Positions 53,795 to 63,244 of a DNA stretch of 64,000 nucleotides are shown here, piece by piece; the first letter of the stretch is position 1, and every line of letters starts with the position of its first letter. The DNA lies in contig NZ_BMQP01000001.1 in the NCBI RefSeq assembly GCF_014648175.1, positions 248,001-312,000 on the forward strand, read 5' to 3'. The notes under the pieces are model-generated. The model was not told the origin of the DNA. It saw only the letters and a program-made list of their open reading frames with translations, and made no database searches. The translations under genes were made by a program, and so were the position numbers. The stretch comes from Planobispora rosea. GTDB lineage: Bacteria > Actinomycetota > Actinomycetes > Streptosporangiales > Streptosporangiaceae.

Positions 53795-54985
53795 TCAGGG
53801 AACCGATCGGAGGGGGAGACGGTCCGGGAGCCTCGCCTCCACCGTGAAGCCGCCGCCCTCACGGGGGCCCGCGGTGAGTGTGCCGCCCAGCGCCTCGGCC
53901 CGGGCGCGCATCCCGGTGATGCCGCTGCCCTCGGGGCCCGCGGGGGCGGCGCCGTCGTCGGTGACCGTGACGGTGGAGTGGCCGGCGGAGCGGCCGACGG
54001 TCACCACGGCGCGGCGGGCCCCGGAGTGGCGCAGCACGTTGGTCAGGGACTCCTGGACGATCCGGTAGATCACGTGGCCGGCGGCAGCGGAGGCCTCGCC
54101 GGTGACGTTCAGCTCGATCTCCACCCCGGCGCCGCCCATCGAGGCGACCAGCTCGGGCAGCCGGTCCGCGCCCGGCCGGGACCCGTGCTCGCGCACCGTG
54201 CCCAGGGTGGTCCGCAACTCCCGCAGGGCCTCCTTGCTGATCTTCTTGATCGACTCCAGAGCCTCCAAGGGCTCCGAGGCATCCGAGGCGGCCGAGGCAT
54301 CCGGGGCATCCGGGCCGTCCCCGCCCGGCCGGGGACGGCGGGAGGCCACGTGCAGGGCGGCGCCCGCCCGCATGTTGATCAACGTCAGGCTGTGACCGAG
54401 CACGTCGTGGATCTCCCGGGCGATGGCGAGCCGCTCCTCCTGCGCCCGCCGCTCCTGCCGCGCGCGCTCCTCCTGGGCCCGCCGCTCCGCCCGCGCCGCC
54501 TCCGCCTCGGCCGTGGCCAGCAGCGCCCGCCGGTTCGCCCGCACGACGAGGCCGATGCCGTACGGCAGGAGCATCGAGGCGTACCAGACCGGCATGCTGC
54601 CGGGGCCGCTCATGTCGGCCCCGGCCGAGGAGTCCGCCGCGACCAGGGCGGTGCCGGACAGCAGGAAGGCGCACACGCCGTGCGGGACGGGCCGGTGCGC
54701 GGTCACCGTGTACAGCGCGACGCTCAACGTCAGGAAGACCGGGCCGAACGGATAGTTCAGGGCCACCAGCGCCGAGCAGCACGCCAGGGTGGTGACCAGG
54801 ACGGCCCACGGGAACCGCCTGCGCGCCACCAGGACGAGCCCCGCGCCGAACAGCAACGCGTAGGCGCGCCCGTCCAGAGCCTCCGCCGGCGGCACCTCGC
54901 CCTGCGCGGCCACCCGCGTCCCGAAGGGCACCACGACCACCGCCCCGGCCGCCAGCACCGCGTCCTCGATCCGGCTGCGCTCCAC
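53795..54985 (-). CDS. NarL-type sensor histidine kinase (orphan)
   Basis: 396 residues. N-terminal membrane helices, a coiled segment with repeated ERRAQEERA, the HisKA_3 box AIAREIHDVLGHSLTLINM and a HATPase domain (SGARRAVVTVG, EGSGITGMRARAEALGG). GTG start. No response regulator is adjacent, so its partner must be elsewhere. A Gly/Ala/Asp-rich insertion (DAPDASAASDASE) lies inside the dimerisation region. Confidence 0.88.
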   Translation of the reverse strand: MERSRIEDAVLAAGAVVVVPFGTRVAAQGEVPPAEALDGRAYALLFGAGLVLVARRRFPWAVLVTTLACCSALVALNYPFGPVFLTLSVALYTVTAHRPVPHGVCAFLLSGTALVAADSSAGADMSGPGSMPVWYASMLLPYGIGLVVRANRRALLATAEAEAARAERRAQEERARQERRAQEERLAIAREIHDVLGHSLTLINMRAGAALHVASRRPRPGGDGPDAPDASAASDASEPLEALESIKKISKEALRELRTTLGTVREHGSRPGADRLPELVASMGGAGVEIELNVTGEASAAAGHVIYRIVQESLTNVLRHSGARRAVVTVGRSAGHSTVTVTDDGAAPAGPEGSGITGMRARAEALGGTLTAGPREGGGFTVEARLPDRLPLRSVP

Positions 54986-55086
54986 CCCCTCAGCCTAGAG
55001 CCGCTCCGTGGATCTCCGCCGTCACGAGAAGCAGTGGCCCGTCCCCGCCACGGCGGTGATCCACGGCGCTCCACGGAGAACCCCTA

Positions 55087-55112
55087 AGATCCGCGTTTGG
55101 TAAAGCGGATCT
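55087..55112 (+). promoter_or_regulatory. inverted repeat upstream of the SPFH lipoprotein
   Basis: AGATCCGC (55087-55094) and GCGGATCT (55105-55112) are perfect arms around a 10-base centre, immediately before the ribosome site of the next gene. It may be an operator or a leader stem. Confidence 0.4.
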
Positions 55113-55124
55113 CAAGAGGTGGCG

Positions 55125-56048
55125 ATGAACGCACAGAAATCCAGAGGGAGAAGCCTGCTGGTGCGAGGACTCGCGCTGGCCGTCGGCGCGGTGGTGGTGT
55201 TCAGCGTGCTGCTGAGCGCGTGCTCCCGGGTGAGCACCCAGCCCGACGAGATCATCCTTCACTACGCGGGCGGCGTCTTCGAGCCGATCGAGTTCGAGCG
55301 GTGCGTCAACCCCTCCAGCGGCGCCACCCTGCTCGGCCCCGGCGACACCGCCTACTCCTACCCGTTCGGCCAGCGGACCTTCGACTTCTCGGGGGCCCAG
55401 GACGCCGAGTCCAAGCCGCTGACGGTCGTCAGCAGGGACAACGTGGAGATGCGGGTCTCGGGCGTGGCGACCTTCACGCTCAACACCGAGTGCAAGACGC
55501 TCCAGCAGTTCCACGAGAAGATCGGGCTGAAGTTCCGCGCCTACTACGAGGAGGGGGAGTCCGAGGGATGGCGGCGGATGCTCGGCATCTACATGCGGGT
55601 CCCGCTGGACCGGGCGCTCGACGCGGCCTCCCAGGAGTTCGAGTGGCGCGGGCTGTTCAACGACCCGAAGGTCAAGCAGGCCTGGGAGACGCGGGTCGGC
55701 GAGCTGGCACGGCAGTTCATCAAGGAGACCGCCGGGGCCGCCTACTTCTGCGGCCAGAACTACGCCGGCAGCGGCGACTGCGGTGACATCTCCCTGACGA
55801 TCCAGAAGCCTGAGCCGCCCGCGTCGCTGGTGGAGGCCCTCTCCGCCGAGCAGGCAGCCAAGGCGGAGAACGTCGCCCAGGCCCAGCGCAACGCCAAGGT
55901 CCGCACCGAGCTCGAGTCCATCAAGGACCTGGTGAAGGTCCTCGGCCGGGACGGCGCCGTCCTCTGGCAGGCCATCCAGAAGGGCCAGGTCACGGTCGTC
56001 CCGGTCCCGCAGGGCACCGGCCTCAACATCAACCCGCCGAGCCGCTGA
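55125..56048 (+). CDS. SPFH/band-7-like lipoprotein
   Basis: 307 residues from ATG 55125 (AGAGG five to six bases upstream). Lipobox LLSAC (Cys33) and a beta-rich domain with a later coiled-coil helix (EALSAEQAAKAENVAQAQRN) fit the SPFH/prohibitin family. Proteins of this kind order membrane assemblies; no specific partner is seen here. The basic start and hydrophobic run show export to the outer face of the membrane. Confidence 0.75.
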   Translation: MNAQKSRGRSLLVRGLALAVGAVVVFSVLLSACSRVSTQPDEIILHYAGGVFEPIEFERCVNPSSGATLLGPGDTAYSYPFGQRTFDFSGAQDAESKPLTVVSRDNVEMRVSGVATFTLNTECKTLQQFHEKIGLKFRAYYEEGESEGWRRMLGIYMRVPLDRALDAASQEFEWRGLFNDPKVKQAWETRVGELARQFIKETAGAAYFCGQNYAGSGDCGDISLTIQKPEPPASLVEALSAEQAAKAENVAQAQRNAKVRTELESIKDLVKVLGRDGAVLWQAIQKGQVTVVPVPQGTGLNINPPSR

Positions 56049-56069
56049 CGGGCCTCCCGGACACGCGGG

Positions 56070-56882
56070 TCACAGGGCGCCGCCCAGCTCGGCGCCGAAA
56101 TCCCGGGCGATCCGCCGCATGCCCGCGGCCAGCTCCTCCCGGTCGAGCGCGTCGATGCGCTCGGCCGGGCCGGAGACCGACATCGCCGCGACCGTCCGCG
56201 CGCCGTCGCGCACCCCCACGGCCAGGCAGTGCACGCCCAGTTCCTCCTCGCCCAGGTCCATCGCGTACCCGCGGTCGCGCACCCGGTCCAGCTCGGCGAG
56301 CATGGCGGGCAGCTCGGTGATCGTGTTGGCGGTCCGCCGGGGCATCCCGGTCCGCTCGACCAGCGAGGCCACCTCGGCGTCCGGCCGGTCGGCCAGCAGG
56401 ACCTTGCCCACGGCCGTGCTGTGCGGCAGCACCCTCCGGCCCACCTCGGCGAACATCCGCAGCCGCCGGGGCGAGGGCGCCTGCGCGACGTAGACGATGA
56501 AGTCGCCCTCCAGCACGGCCATGTTCGCCGTCTCGCCGGACAGCTCCACCATCTTCTTCAGGTACGGCTGCGCCCACACGCCGACCAGCCGCTCGGCCAT
56601 CCCGCCGAGCCGGACCAGCGCCCCGCCCAGCGCGTAACGCCGGTCGGACTCCTGGCGCACGTATCCGCGGTCGAGCAGGGTGCGCAGCAGCCGGTGGATC
56701 GTCCCGTACGGCAGGCCCGTCGCGGCGGCCAGCTCCGAGATCCCGGCCTCACCGCCGTGCCCGGCCAGCGCCTCCAGCAGGTCGAGCGCCCGGTCGACGG
56801 ACTGGACTGTGCTCACGGCCGCCCTGCTCGCACGGTCCCCGTTGGCGTGGCCGGCGCCGGTGCCGAGGCGGTCCGTGCTCAT
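56070..56882 (-). CDS. second IclR-family regulator, linked to glycolate oxidase
   Basis: 270 residues: winged helix VDRALDLLEALAGHGGEAGI and LPYGTIHRLLRTLLDRGYVR, then an IclR effector domain. ATG 56882 has GGAGGG just upstream and overlaps the glcF stop (ATGA), so it is co-transcribed at the end of the glcDEF operon. It probably senses glyoxylate or a related acid; that is inferred from its position. Confidence 0.9.
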   Translation of the reverse strand: MSTDRLGTGAGHANGDRASRAAVSTVQSVDRALDLLEALAGHGGEAGISELAAATGLPYGTIHRLLRTLLDRGYVRQESDRRYALGGALVRLGGMAERLVGVWAQPYLKKMVELSGETANMAVLEGDFIVYVAQAPSPRRLRMFAEVGRRVLPHSTAVGKVLLADRPDAEVASLVERTGMPRRTANTITELPAMLAELDRVRDRGYAMDLGEEELGVHCLAVGVRDGARTVAAMSVSGPAERIDALDREELAAGMRRIARDFGAELGGAL

Positions 56883-58117
56883 GCGACCCTCCCCAGACCG
56901 CGGATGGAGGCGTCCAGCACCTGCGCGGTGTGGGCGACCGGGATCGGGGCTGCGCCGGAACGGCGGATCGCCGAGGTGATCTGCATGGTGCAGCCGGGGT
57001 TGGCCGAGACCAGCAGGTCGGCGCCGGTGGCGAGGACCCGTTCGGCCTTGCGGTCGCCCAGCTCGCGGGCGGCCTCGGGCTGGAACAGATTGTAGGTGCC
57101 GGCGGAGCCGCAGCAGATCGCCGACTCGGCGATCTCCCTCAGTTCGAGATCCGGGATCGCGGTCAGCAGTTCCCGCGGCTGGGACCGCACCCCCTGCGCG
57201 TGCGCCAGATGGCAGGCGTCGTGGTAGGCGACGGTGAGCGGGAGCGGGTGGCGCCTGGCCACCGGGCCGAGCTCGGCCAGATACTCCGCCAGGTCGACGG
57301 TACGGATCTCCCGGGCCCGCTCGGCCCACACCCCGTCCAGGAGGTCGGCGTACTCCTTCATGGTCGAGCCGCACCCGGCCGCGTTGACCACGATCGTGTC
57401 CACGCCCGCCCGGTCGAAGGCCGCGATCGTCCGCCGCGCGAAACGCCGGGCCTGCCCCGGACGGCCGGAGTGCAGCGACAGCGCCCCGCAGCAGCCCTGC
57501 GACGGCGGGATCACCACATCGCAGCCCTCCATCGCGAGCACCCGCGCCGTGGCCGCGTTGACCTGCGGGAAGAACTCGCCCTGCACGCATCCGGTGAGCA
57601 TCCCGACGGTGGCCCTGCGCCTGCCGACCGCCTCGACCCGGCGCGGCAGCCGTACCCGCTTCACCGGATCGGGCGCGAGGTCGGCCATCGCCGCCAGGGA
57701 CGGGTTGACCCGCTCCAGCCGCGGCGCGATCCTGCGCCGCAGCCCCGCGCTGAGCCGCAGCGGCACCCGCATCGCGCGCAGCCGCCGGGGATGGGGGAAG
57801 AGCTGGAAGACCAGCTCGCGCAGCGCCCGGTCGGCGGGTTCGCGGACGTGTTCCCTCTCCACCACGGCACGCGTCTGCTCGATCAGCCTGTCGTAGCGCA
57901 CCCCCGAGGGGCAGGCCGTCACGCACGCCATGCAGCCCAGGCAGGCATCGAAGTGCCCGGCCATCTCATCGGTCACCGGGGTGCCCTCGACGTGCTGCTT
58001 CATCAGGTGGATACGGCCGCGGGGGGAGTCCATCTCCTCACCCCACAGGACGTACGTCGGGCAGCTGGGCAGACAGAATCCGCAGTGCACGCAGTCGTTG
58101 ATCAGCTCGGGGTCCAC
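56879..58117 (-). CDS. glcF: glycolate oxidase iron-sulfur subunit GlcF
   Basis: 412 residues. Two N-terminal 4Fe-4S motifs, CVHCGFCLPSCP and CLGCMACVTACP, and two later cysteine-rich (CCG-type) domains (GCCGAL, CCGSAG). GTG 58117 has GGGAGGG about eight bases upstream. It lies two bases after the glcE stop. Passes electrons from GlcDE to the membrane acceptor. Confidence 0.92.
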   Translation of the reverse strand: MDPELINDCVHCGFCLPSCPTYVLWGEEMDSPRGRIHLMKQHVEGTPVTDEMAGHFDACLGCMACVTACPSGVRYDRLIEQTRAVVEREHVREPADRALRELVFQLFPHPRRLRAMRVPLRLSAGLRRRIAPRLERVNPSLAAMADLAPDPVKRVRLPRRVEAVGRRRATVGMLTGCVQGEFFPQVNAATARVLAMEGCDVVIPPSQGCCGALSLHSGRPGQARRFARRTIAAFDRAGVDTIVVNAAGCGSTMKEYADLLDGVWAERAREIRTVDLAEYLAELGPVARRHPLPLTVAYHDACHLAHAQGVRSQPRELLTAIPDLELREIAESAICCGSAGTYNLFQPEAARELGDRKAERVLATGADLLVSANPGCTMQITSAIRRSGAAPIPVAHTAQVLDASIRGLGRVA

Positions 58118-58119
58118 GG

Positions 58120-59514
58120 TCAGATCCCTCCCGCCATCCGGCCGGGGGACATCCTCCGGTCCGGGTCGAACCGCTCCTTGACCCGCCGCATCAGCGGCAG
58201 CGCCCCCACCGGCCCCCAGAGGTCCACCAGACGGGCGAGCTCCGGCGGGGCGGTGAGCACGGTGAGCCTGCCGCCGAGGGGGGCGACGTCGCCGCGCAGG
58301 CCCGACACGAAGGCCGCGACCTCCGCGACCTCCGCGAGCTGGGGGATCTCCGGGATCTCCGGGAGCTTCGCGAGCTCCGTGGGTTCCGTCCCGGCGCTCT
58401 CCGGAGGCAGGGCGATCTGCAGGACCGCCGAGGCCAGCGAGCCGCGCACCCGGGCGGGCAGCCCGCGCGCGGCGATCGCCCGCAGCGCGCCGTCCACCCC
58501 CGAGGGCGGGACGCGCAGCTCCAGCAGCACGTCCTCGCCCGGCGTGACCCCCCACCACCCGGGCGCCTCGCCGCCGCCGGTCACGTCCGGTACGGCCTCC
58601 GCCGCGCCCGCGAGCAGATCCCGTACGGCGCCCGCCCTGCTCTCGGCCGCCACACCCTCGACCAGCGCCGAGACCGTGAACGTCCCGGCGGGCGCGAGCC
58701 AGTCCAGCTCGACCGCGCTCGGCTCGGCCTGCGAGGCGGCCAGCGCGGCGGCGACGGCACCGGGGCTCGTGGAGGGTCCGGCGGAGAGCGCAGCCGGGGG
58801 CGCGGACGGGAGCACGGCGGTGACCCAGTGGCGGGCCCGGGGGATCGGATGGAGGCGGAAGACGGCCTCGGTGATGATCCCGAGCGTGCCGTACGAGCCG
58901 GTGAACAGCTTGCCGAGGTCGTATCCCGCGACGTTCTTGACGACCTTCCCGCCGGAGCGGGCGACCGTGCCGTCGGCGAGCACGACCGTGAGGCCGATCA
59001 GCAGGTCGCGGGCGGTGCCGTAGCGGAGCCTGCGGGGGCCCGCCGCGGCGGTGGCGAGCGTGCCGCCGACGGTGGAGCCGGCGAGGGGGACGTCGAGGGC
59101 CAGTTCCTGGTTTTGCGCGGCGAGGGCCTCGGCCAGGGCGTCCATGGTCACGCCGGCCTGCACGCGCACCACGAGGTCGCCGGAGGCGTGCTCCAGGATC
59201 TCGTTCAGGCAACAGGTGTCGATCAGCAGGTCGCAGCGCTCGGGCGGGGTTCCCCAGTGGAGCCTGGTGCCGCCGCCGGCCGGGACCACGGCGAGGTCGT
59301 GCCCGGCCGAGACCCGCATCAGAGCCGCGACCTCCTCGGTGCTCTCCGGCAGCGCCACCCAGCGGGGCATGACCCCGGCCACGGCGTCGCCGGGGCCGGC
59401 GTCCCGGACCGTCACCCCGGTCGCGGACAACGCGTCGCGAGCACCGGCCCCGTGCCGTGCCCTCGCGCCGGTCTCCTGCGGCGCGTCCGGGCCGGTTTCC
59501 TGCGGCGTGGCCAT
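58120..59514 (-). CDS. glcE: glycolate oxidase FAD-binding subunit GlcE
   Basis: 464 residues, FAD-linked oxidase of the VAO type: VVPAGGGTRLHWGTPPERCD and GYDLGKLFTGSYGTLGIITE are FAD-binding parts. ATG 59514 shares one base with the glcD stop (TGATG). Low-complexity inserts are present (QETGPDAPQETG; EIPEIPQLAEVAEVAAF), making it longer than the usual ~350-400 residues. Confidence 0.88.
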   Translation of the reverse strand: MATPQETGPDAPQETGARARHGAGARDALSATGVTVRDAGPGDAVAGVMPRWVALPESTEEVAALMRVSAGHDLAVVPAGGGTRLHWGTPPERCDLLIDTCCLNEILEHASGDLVVRVQAGVTMDALAEALAAQNQELALDVPLAGSTVGGTLATAAAGPRRLRYGTARDLLIGLTVVLADGTVARSGGKVVKNVAGYDLGKLFTGSYGTLGIITEAVFRLHPIPRARHWVTAVLPSAPPAALSAGPSTSPGAVAAALAASQAEPSAVELDWLAPAGTFTVSALVEGVAAESRAGAVRDLLAGAAEAVPDVTGGGEAPGWWGVTPGEDVLLELRVPPSGVDGALRAIAARGLPARVRGSLASAVLQIALPPESAGTEPTELAKLPEIPEIPQLAEVAEVAAFVSGLRGDVAPLGGRLTVLTAPPELARLVDLWGPVGALPLMRRVKERFDPDRRMSPGRMAGGI

Positions 59515-60968
59515 CAGAACTGCTCCGCCCGGCCGGACTCCACCAGCGGGTGCACGCCCCTGCGCACGCCCGGGACCTCGCCGCACAGGCGCGGGGTGGG
59601 GAAGACCTTGCCCGGGTTGGACAGGCCGCGGGGGTCGAAGGCGCAGCGGACCAGTTGCATGGTGTCCAGATCATCGTCGGTGAACATTTTCGGCATATAT
59701 CGGGACTTGTCTACACCAACACCGTGCTCACCGGTGATGGACCCACCATGCTCGACGCACAGGTCGAGGATCCGTCCCGAGACCAGCCCGGCCCGCTCCT
59801 CCGCGCCCGGCTCGGCGTCGTCGAACAGCACCAGCGGGTGCAGGTTCCCGTCTCCGGCGTGGAAGACGTTGGCGACCCGGATGCCGTACTCGGCCGAGAG
59901 CCGGTCGATGCTCGCCAGCACGTCGGGCAGCGCGGTCCGCGGGACCACCCCGTCCTGCACGATGTAGGCCGGGCTGATCCGGCCGACCGCCGCGAACGCC
60001 GACCTGCGGCCCTTCCAGACCGCCGCCCGCTCCTGCGGCCCCGCCGCGGTCCGCAGCTCGAACGCGCCGTTGTCCCGGCAGATCCGCTCCACCTCGGCGA
60101 ACTGGTGCGCCACCTCGGCGGCCGGCCCGTCCAGCTCCACGATGAGCACCGCCCCCGCGCCCGCCGGATAGCCGCAGGCCACCGCCGCCTCGGCCGCCGC
60201 GATCGCCAGGGCGTCCATCATCTCGATCGCGGCCGGGACGACGCCCGCGCCGATGATCGCCGAGACGGCCTGCCCGCCCTGCTCGATGCTCCCGAACGCC
60301 GCCAGCAGCGTCGTCACGGTCTCCGGCGCCCGCGAGAGCCGTACGGTGACCTTGGTGGTGATCCCGAGCGTGCCCTCCGAGCCGACGAACGCGCCCAGCA
60401 GGTCGTAGCCGGGGTCGTCGGCGTCGAGCGTGACGATGTCGCCGTCGGGGGTGACGATCTCCAGGGCGAGCACGTGGTTGACGGTGAAGCCGTACTTCAG
60501 GCAGTGCGCGCCGCCGGAGTTCTCCGCGACGTTCCCGCCGATCGTGCAGACCTGCTGGCTGGAGGGGTCGGGCGCGTAGTAGTAACCGTGCTCGCGGACC
60601 GCCTCGGTGATCGCCAGGTTGGTCACCCCCGGCTCCACCACGGCCCGCCGGTCGGCCAGGTCGACCTGGAGGATCCGCCGCATCTTCGCGGTCACCACCA
60701 GCACCCCGTCGGCGCGCGGCAGCGCCCCGCCGGACAGCCCGGTCCCCGCGCCGCGCGCCACGAACGGCACGCCGTACTCGTTGCAGAGCCGCACCACGGC
60801 GGCGATCTGCTCGGCGCTCTCCGGCAGCACGACGATCCCGGGCACGGCCCGGTGGTGGGTGAGGCCGTCGCACTCGTAGGTGCGCAGGCGCACCGGATCA
60901 GTGATCACCGCCCCCGGCGGCAGCACCCCCGCCAACCCCCGGGCCAGCTCGTCGAGCGTCTCGGTCAA
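59514..60968 (-). CDS. glcD: glycolate oxidase catalytic subunit GlcD
   Basis: 484 residues, oxidising glycolate to glyoxylate. FAD motif VARGAGTGLSGGA, IGGNVAENSGGAHCLKYG, SEGTLGITTKVTVRL, NVFHAGDGNLHP and VEHGGSITGEHGVGVDK are family blocks. The TTG start at 60968 is supported by GAGGAGG about seven bases upstream. It is the first gene of glcD-E-F-iclR. The DNA immediately upstream is a decayed DUF1016 gene, so the promoter may lie inside that remnant. Confidence 0.93.
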   Translation of the reverse strand: MTETLDELARGLAGVLPPGAVITDPVRLRTYECDGLTHHRAVPGIVVLPESAEQIAAVVRLCNEYGVPFVARGAGTGLSGGALPRADGVLVVTAKMRRILQVDLADRRAVVEPGVTNLAITEAVREHGYYYAPDPSSQQVCTIGGNVAENSGGAHCLKYGFTVNHVLALEIVTPDGDIVTLDADDPGYDLLGAFVGSEGTLGITTKVTVRLSRAPETVTTLLAAFGSIEQGGQAVSAIIGAGVVPAAIEMMDALAIAAAEAAVACGYPAGAGAVLIVELDGPAAEVAHQFAEVERICRDNGAFELRTAAGPQERAAVWKGRRSAFAAVGRISPAYIVQDGVVPRTALPDVLASIDRLSAEYGIRVANVFHAGDGNLHPLVLFDDAEPGAEERAGLVSGRILDLCVEHGGSITGEHGVGVDKSRYMPKMFTDDDLDTMQLVRCAFDPRGLSNPGKVFPTPRLCGEVPGVRRGVHPLVESGRAEQF

Positions 60969-60994
60969 TGTCGATCCTCCTCAAGCTCACGCGG

Positions 60995-61492
60995 AGGCGC
61001 GGTCGTGTCACCGAGTCCAGGAACTCCAGGACGTAGGGGTCCTTGATGAGCTTCTTGACGGACTCGCGGTCCTCGGGGTGGCACGGTGCGGTCGAAGTTG
61101 TGCAGGGGGTGGCTCGTGCGGAGGTGGAACTGCCCCTTGATCATCGTGGTCAGGACGCCGCGGGTCCACCCCTCCTCGGCGGTCTTGCGGGCATGGAAGC
61201 CCCTGGCGGCGAAGGCGCTCATGCGGTGGAGGTTGGTCCGGGAGTAGCCTCTGGCCTCGGGAAACGCGGTACGGAGATCCGCCGACAGCCGGGCGACGAC
61301 TTTCTTACCCCAGCCCTCGTCGGCCTGGCGGTCGAGGATGTGGCGGCCGATCCGCCAGTACTGCTGGATCAGCTCGGCGTTGGCCGCCAGCACGGTCCGG
61401 ACCCTGCTCGTGGCGATCTCCCGCTTGATGTCCGCCGGCAGCGTGGCGGACTCGTCGGGGTGGATGCCTTTGCCGTTCGTGCAATCGTCCAC
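60995..61492 (-). pseudogene. decayed DUF1016 (YhcG-type PDDEXK) nuclease remnant
   Basis: From GTG 61492 the frame carries the DUF1016 N-terminal domain (LIQQYWRIGRHILDRQADEG, WGKKVVARLSADLRTAFPEA, GYSRTNLHRMSAFAA). It then jumps directly to FHARKTAEEGWTRGVLTTMI, missing about 40 residues of the usual middle. After HNFDRTVPP the frame shifts, and the conserved ESVKKLIKDPYVLEFLDS appears in another frame. The C-terminal nuclease part is absent and the sequence runs into glcD. Internal deletion, frameshift and truncation together mark a pseudogene, possibly a leftover of a mobile or defence-type locus. Confidence 0.75.
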
Positions 61493-61541
61493 GGACGGAA
61501 CGTAGCGGATGCGTTCGGTTACTCTCCGTGCCCGGTTGGAA

Positions 61542-61588
61542 CCGGGGGTGGGAATCCTCCTCGTCGGAGGGAGATCCTCCACCCCCGG
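61542..61588 (-). terminator. hairpin terminator after malate synthase
   Basis: CCGGGGGTGG (61542-61551) pairs with CCACCCCCGG (61579-61588), a perfect 10-bp outer stem, with an inner TCCTCC/GGAGG hairpin. It starts 14 bases past the malate synthase stop on that gene's strand. Confidence 0.75.
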
Positions 61589-61601
61589 CCTCCTCATGTC
61601 G

Positions 61602-63188
61602 TCACGGCATGCGCGCGTAGGCGGGCAGGGTCAGGAACTCGGCGAAGTCGTCGTCCAGGGCGACCTCCTTGAACAGGGCGGTGGCCTGGGCGTAGAGGGC
61701 CTCGTCGTAACCGGGCTCGGCCTTGATCTTGGCGAGCTCCTCGTCGATGATCTGCTCGACGAGCTCCCTGGTGACGACCGCGCCGGTGTCGGCCAGCTCG
61801 ATGCCGTTGTGGATCCACTGCCAGATCTGGGAGCGGGAGATCTCGGCGGTGGCGGCGTCCTCCATCAGGTTGTGGATCGCCACCGCGCCCAGCCCGCCCA
61901 TCCAGGCGGCCAGGTAGCGCAGCGCCACGTCCACGTTGTTGCGCAGCCCGGCCTCGGTGATGTCGCCGGGGGTCTCGGAGACGGCCAGCAGGTCGGCGGC
62001 GGAGACGGAGACGTCCTCGCGGAGCCGGTCGATCTGGTTGGGCCGCTCGCCGAGCACGCCGTCGAAGACCTCGCGGCAGATCGGGACCAGGTCGGGGTGG
62101 GCCACCCAGGAGCCGTCGAAGCCGTCGCCGGACTCGCGGGTCTTGTCGGCCCGGACCTTCTCCAGCGCGACCTTGTTGACCTCGGCGTCGCGGCGGGAGG
62201 GGATGAACGCGGCCATGCCGCCGATGGCGTGCGCGCCGCGCTTGTGGCAGGTGCGCACCAGCAGCTCGGTGTAGGCGCGCATGAACGGCGCGGTCATGGT
62301 CACCGCGTTCCGCTCGGGGAGCAGGAACTCCTTGCCGCGGGTGCGGAACTTCTTGATCACGCTGAACAGGTAGTCCCAGCGGCCCGCATTGAGCCCGGCG
62401 GAGTGGTCGCGGAGCTCGTAGAGGATCTCCTCCATCTCGAACGCGGCCGGGTAGGTCTCGATCAGCACGGTCGCGCGGATGGTGCCCTGCGGGATGCCGA
62501 GCAGGTCCTGGGCCCGGACGAAGACGTCGTTCCAGAGGCGGGCCTCCAGGTGCGACTCCATCTTCGGCAGGTAGAAGTACGGCCCCTTGCCCTTGGCGAT
62601 CTGCCGGGCGGCGCAGTGGAAGAAGTAGAGGCCGAAGTCGACGAGGGAGCCCGACATCGGGGCGCCGTCGAGGAGGAGGTGCTTCTCCTCCAGGTGCCAG
62701 CCGCGCGGGCGGACCACGATGGTGGCCAGCTCCTCGTCGGGCTTGAGGGTGTAGCTCTTGCCGCCGGTCTCGAAGTCGATGGCCCGGTCCAGCGCGTCCC
62801 GCAGGTTGAGCTGGCCGTTGACGGTGTTCTCCCAGGTGGGGGCGTTGGCGTCCTCGAAGTCGGCCAGCCAGACCTTGGCCCCGGAGTTGAGGGCGTTGAT
62901 CGTCATCTTCCGGTCGACCGGGCCGGTGATCTCCACCCTGCGGTCCACCAGGCCGGGCGCGGGCGGGGCGACCCGCCACTCGGACTCGCGCACGTGCTTG
63001 GTCTCGGGAAGGAAGTCGAGGGTGCCGCCGGCCGAGAGCTCCGCCTGCCGGGCCTGACGGGCCTGGAGCAGCTCGATGCGCCGGGCGCCGAACTCGCGCT
63101 GGAGGGCGGCCACGAAGGCCAGCGCCTCCGGCGTGAGGATCTCGTCGAACCGGTCCTGGGAGGTGCCGGTGATCTCAACGCCGTCCAT
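61602..63188 (-). CDS. aceB: malate synthase A
   Basis: 528 residues, condensing glyoxylate and acetyl-CoA to malate. Family A blocks: [42 protein letters not shown] ([20 protein letters not shown]), [39 protein letters not shown] and [28 protein letters not shown] lies just before the ATG. It is a single gene with a consensus promoter at 63245-63273, an IclR-type operator at 63204-63222 and a terminator behind. Confidence 0.96.
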   Translation of the reverse strand: MDGVEITGTSQDRFDEILTPEALAFVAALQREFGARRIELLQARQARQAELSAGGTLDFLPETKHVRESEWRVAPPAPGLVDRRVEITGPVDRKMTINALNSGAKVWLADFEDANAPTWENTVNGQLNLRDALDRAIDFETGGKSYTLKPDEELATIVVRPRGWHLEEKHLLLDGAPMSGSLVDFGLYFFHCAARQIAKGKGPYFYLPKMESHLEARLWNDVFVRAQDLLGIPQGTIRATVLIETYPAAFEMEEILYELRDHSAGLNAGRWDYLFSVIKKFRTRGKEFLLPERNAVTMTAPFMRAYTELLVRTCHKRGAHAIGGMAAFIPSRRDAEVNKVALEKVRADKTRESGDGFDGSWVAHPDLVPICREVFDGVLGERPNQIDRLREDVSVSAADLLAVSETPGDITEAGLRNNVDVALRYLAAWMGGLGAVAIHNLMEDAATAEISRSQIWQWIHNGIELADTGAVVTRELVEQIIDEELAKIKAEPGYDEALYAQATALFKEVALDDDFAEFLTLPAYARMP

Positions 63189-63203
63189 GAGCTCCCTTTC
63201 CTG

Positions 63204-63222
63204 TTTTCCACATGATGGAAAA
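63204..63222. promoter_or_regulatory. IclR-type operator upstream of malate synthase
   Basis: TTTTCCA-CATGA-TGGAAAA is a perfect 7-bp inverted repeat with a 5-base centre, in the same TTCCA-N5-TGGAA layout as the site before mttB. It lies between the predicted promoter and the gene, and another TGGAA half-site is at 63237-63241, so bound protein could block transcription. Confidence 0.65.
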
Positions 63223-63244
63223 TCTCTTCTGAATTGTGGAATAG

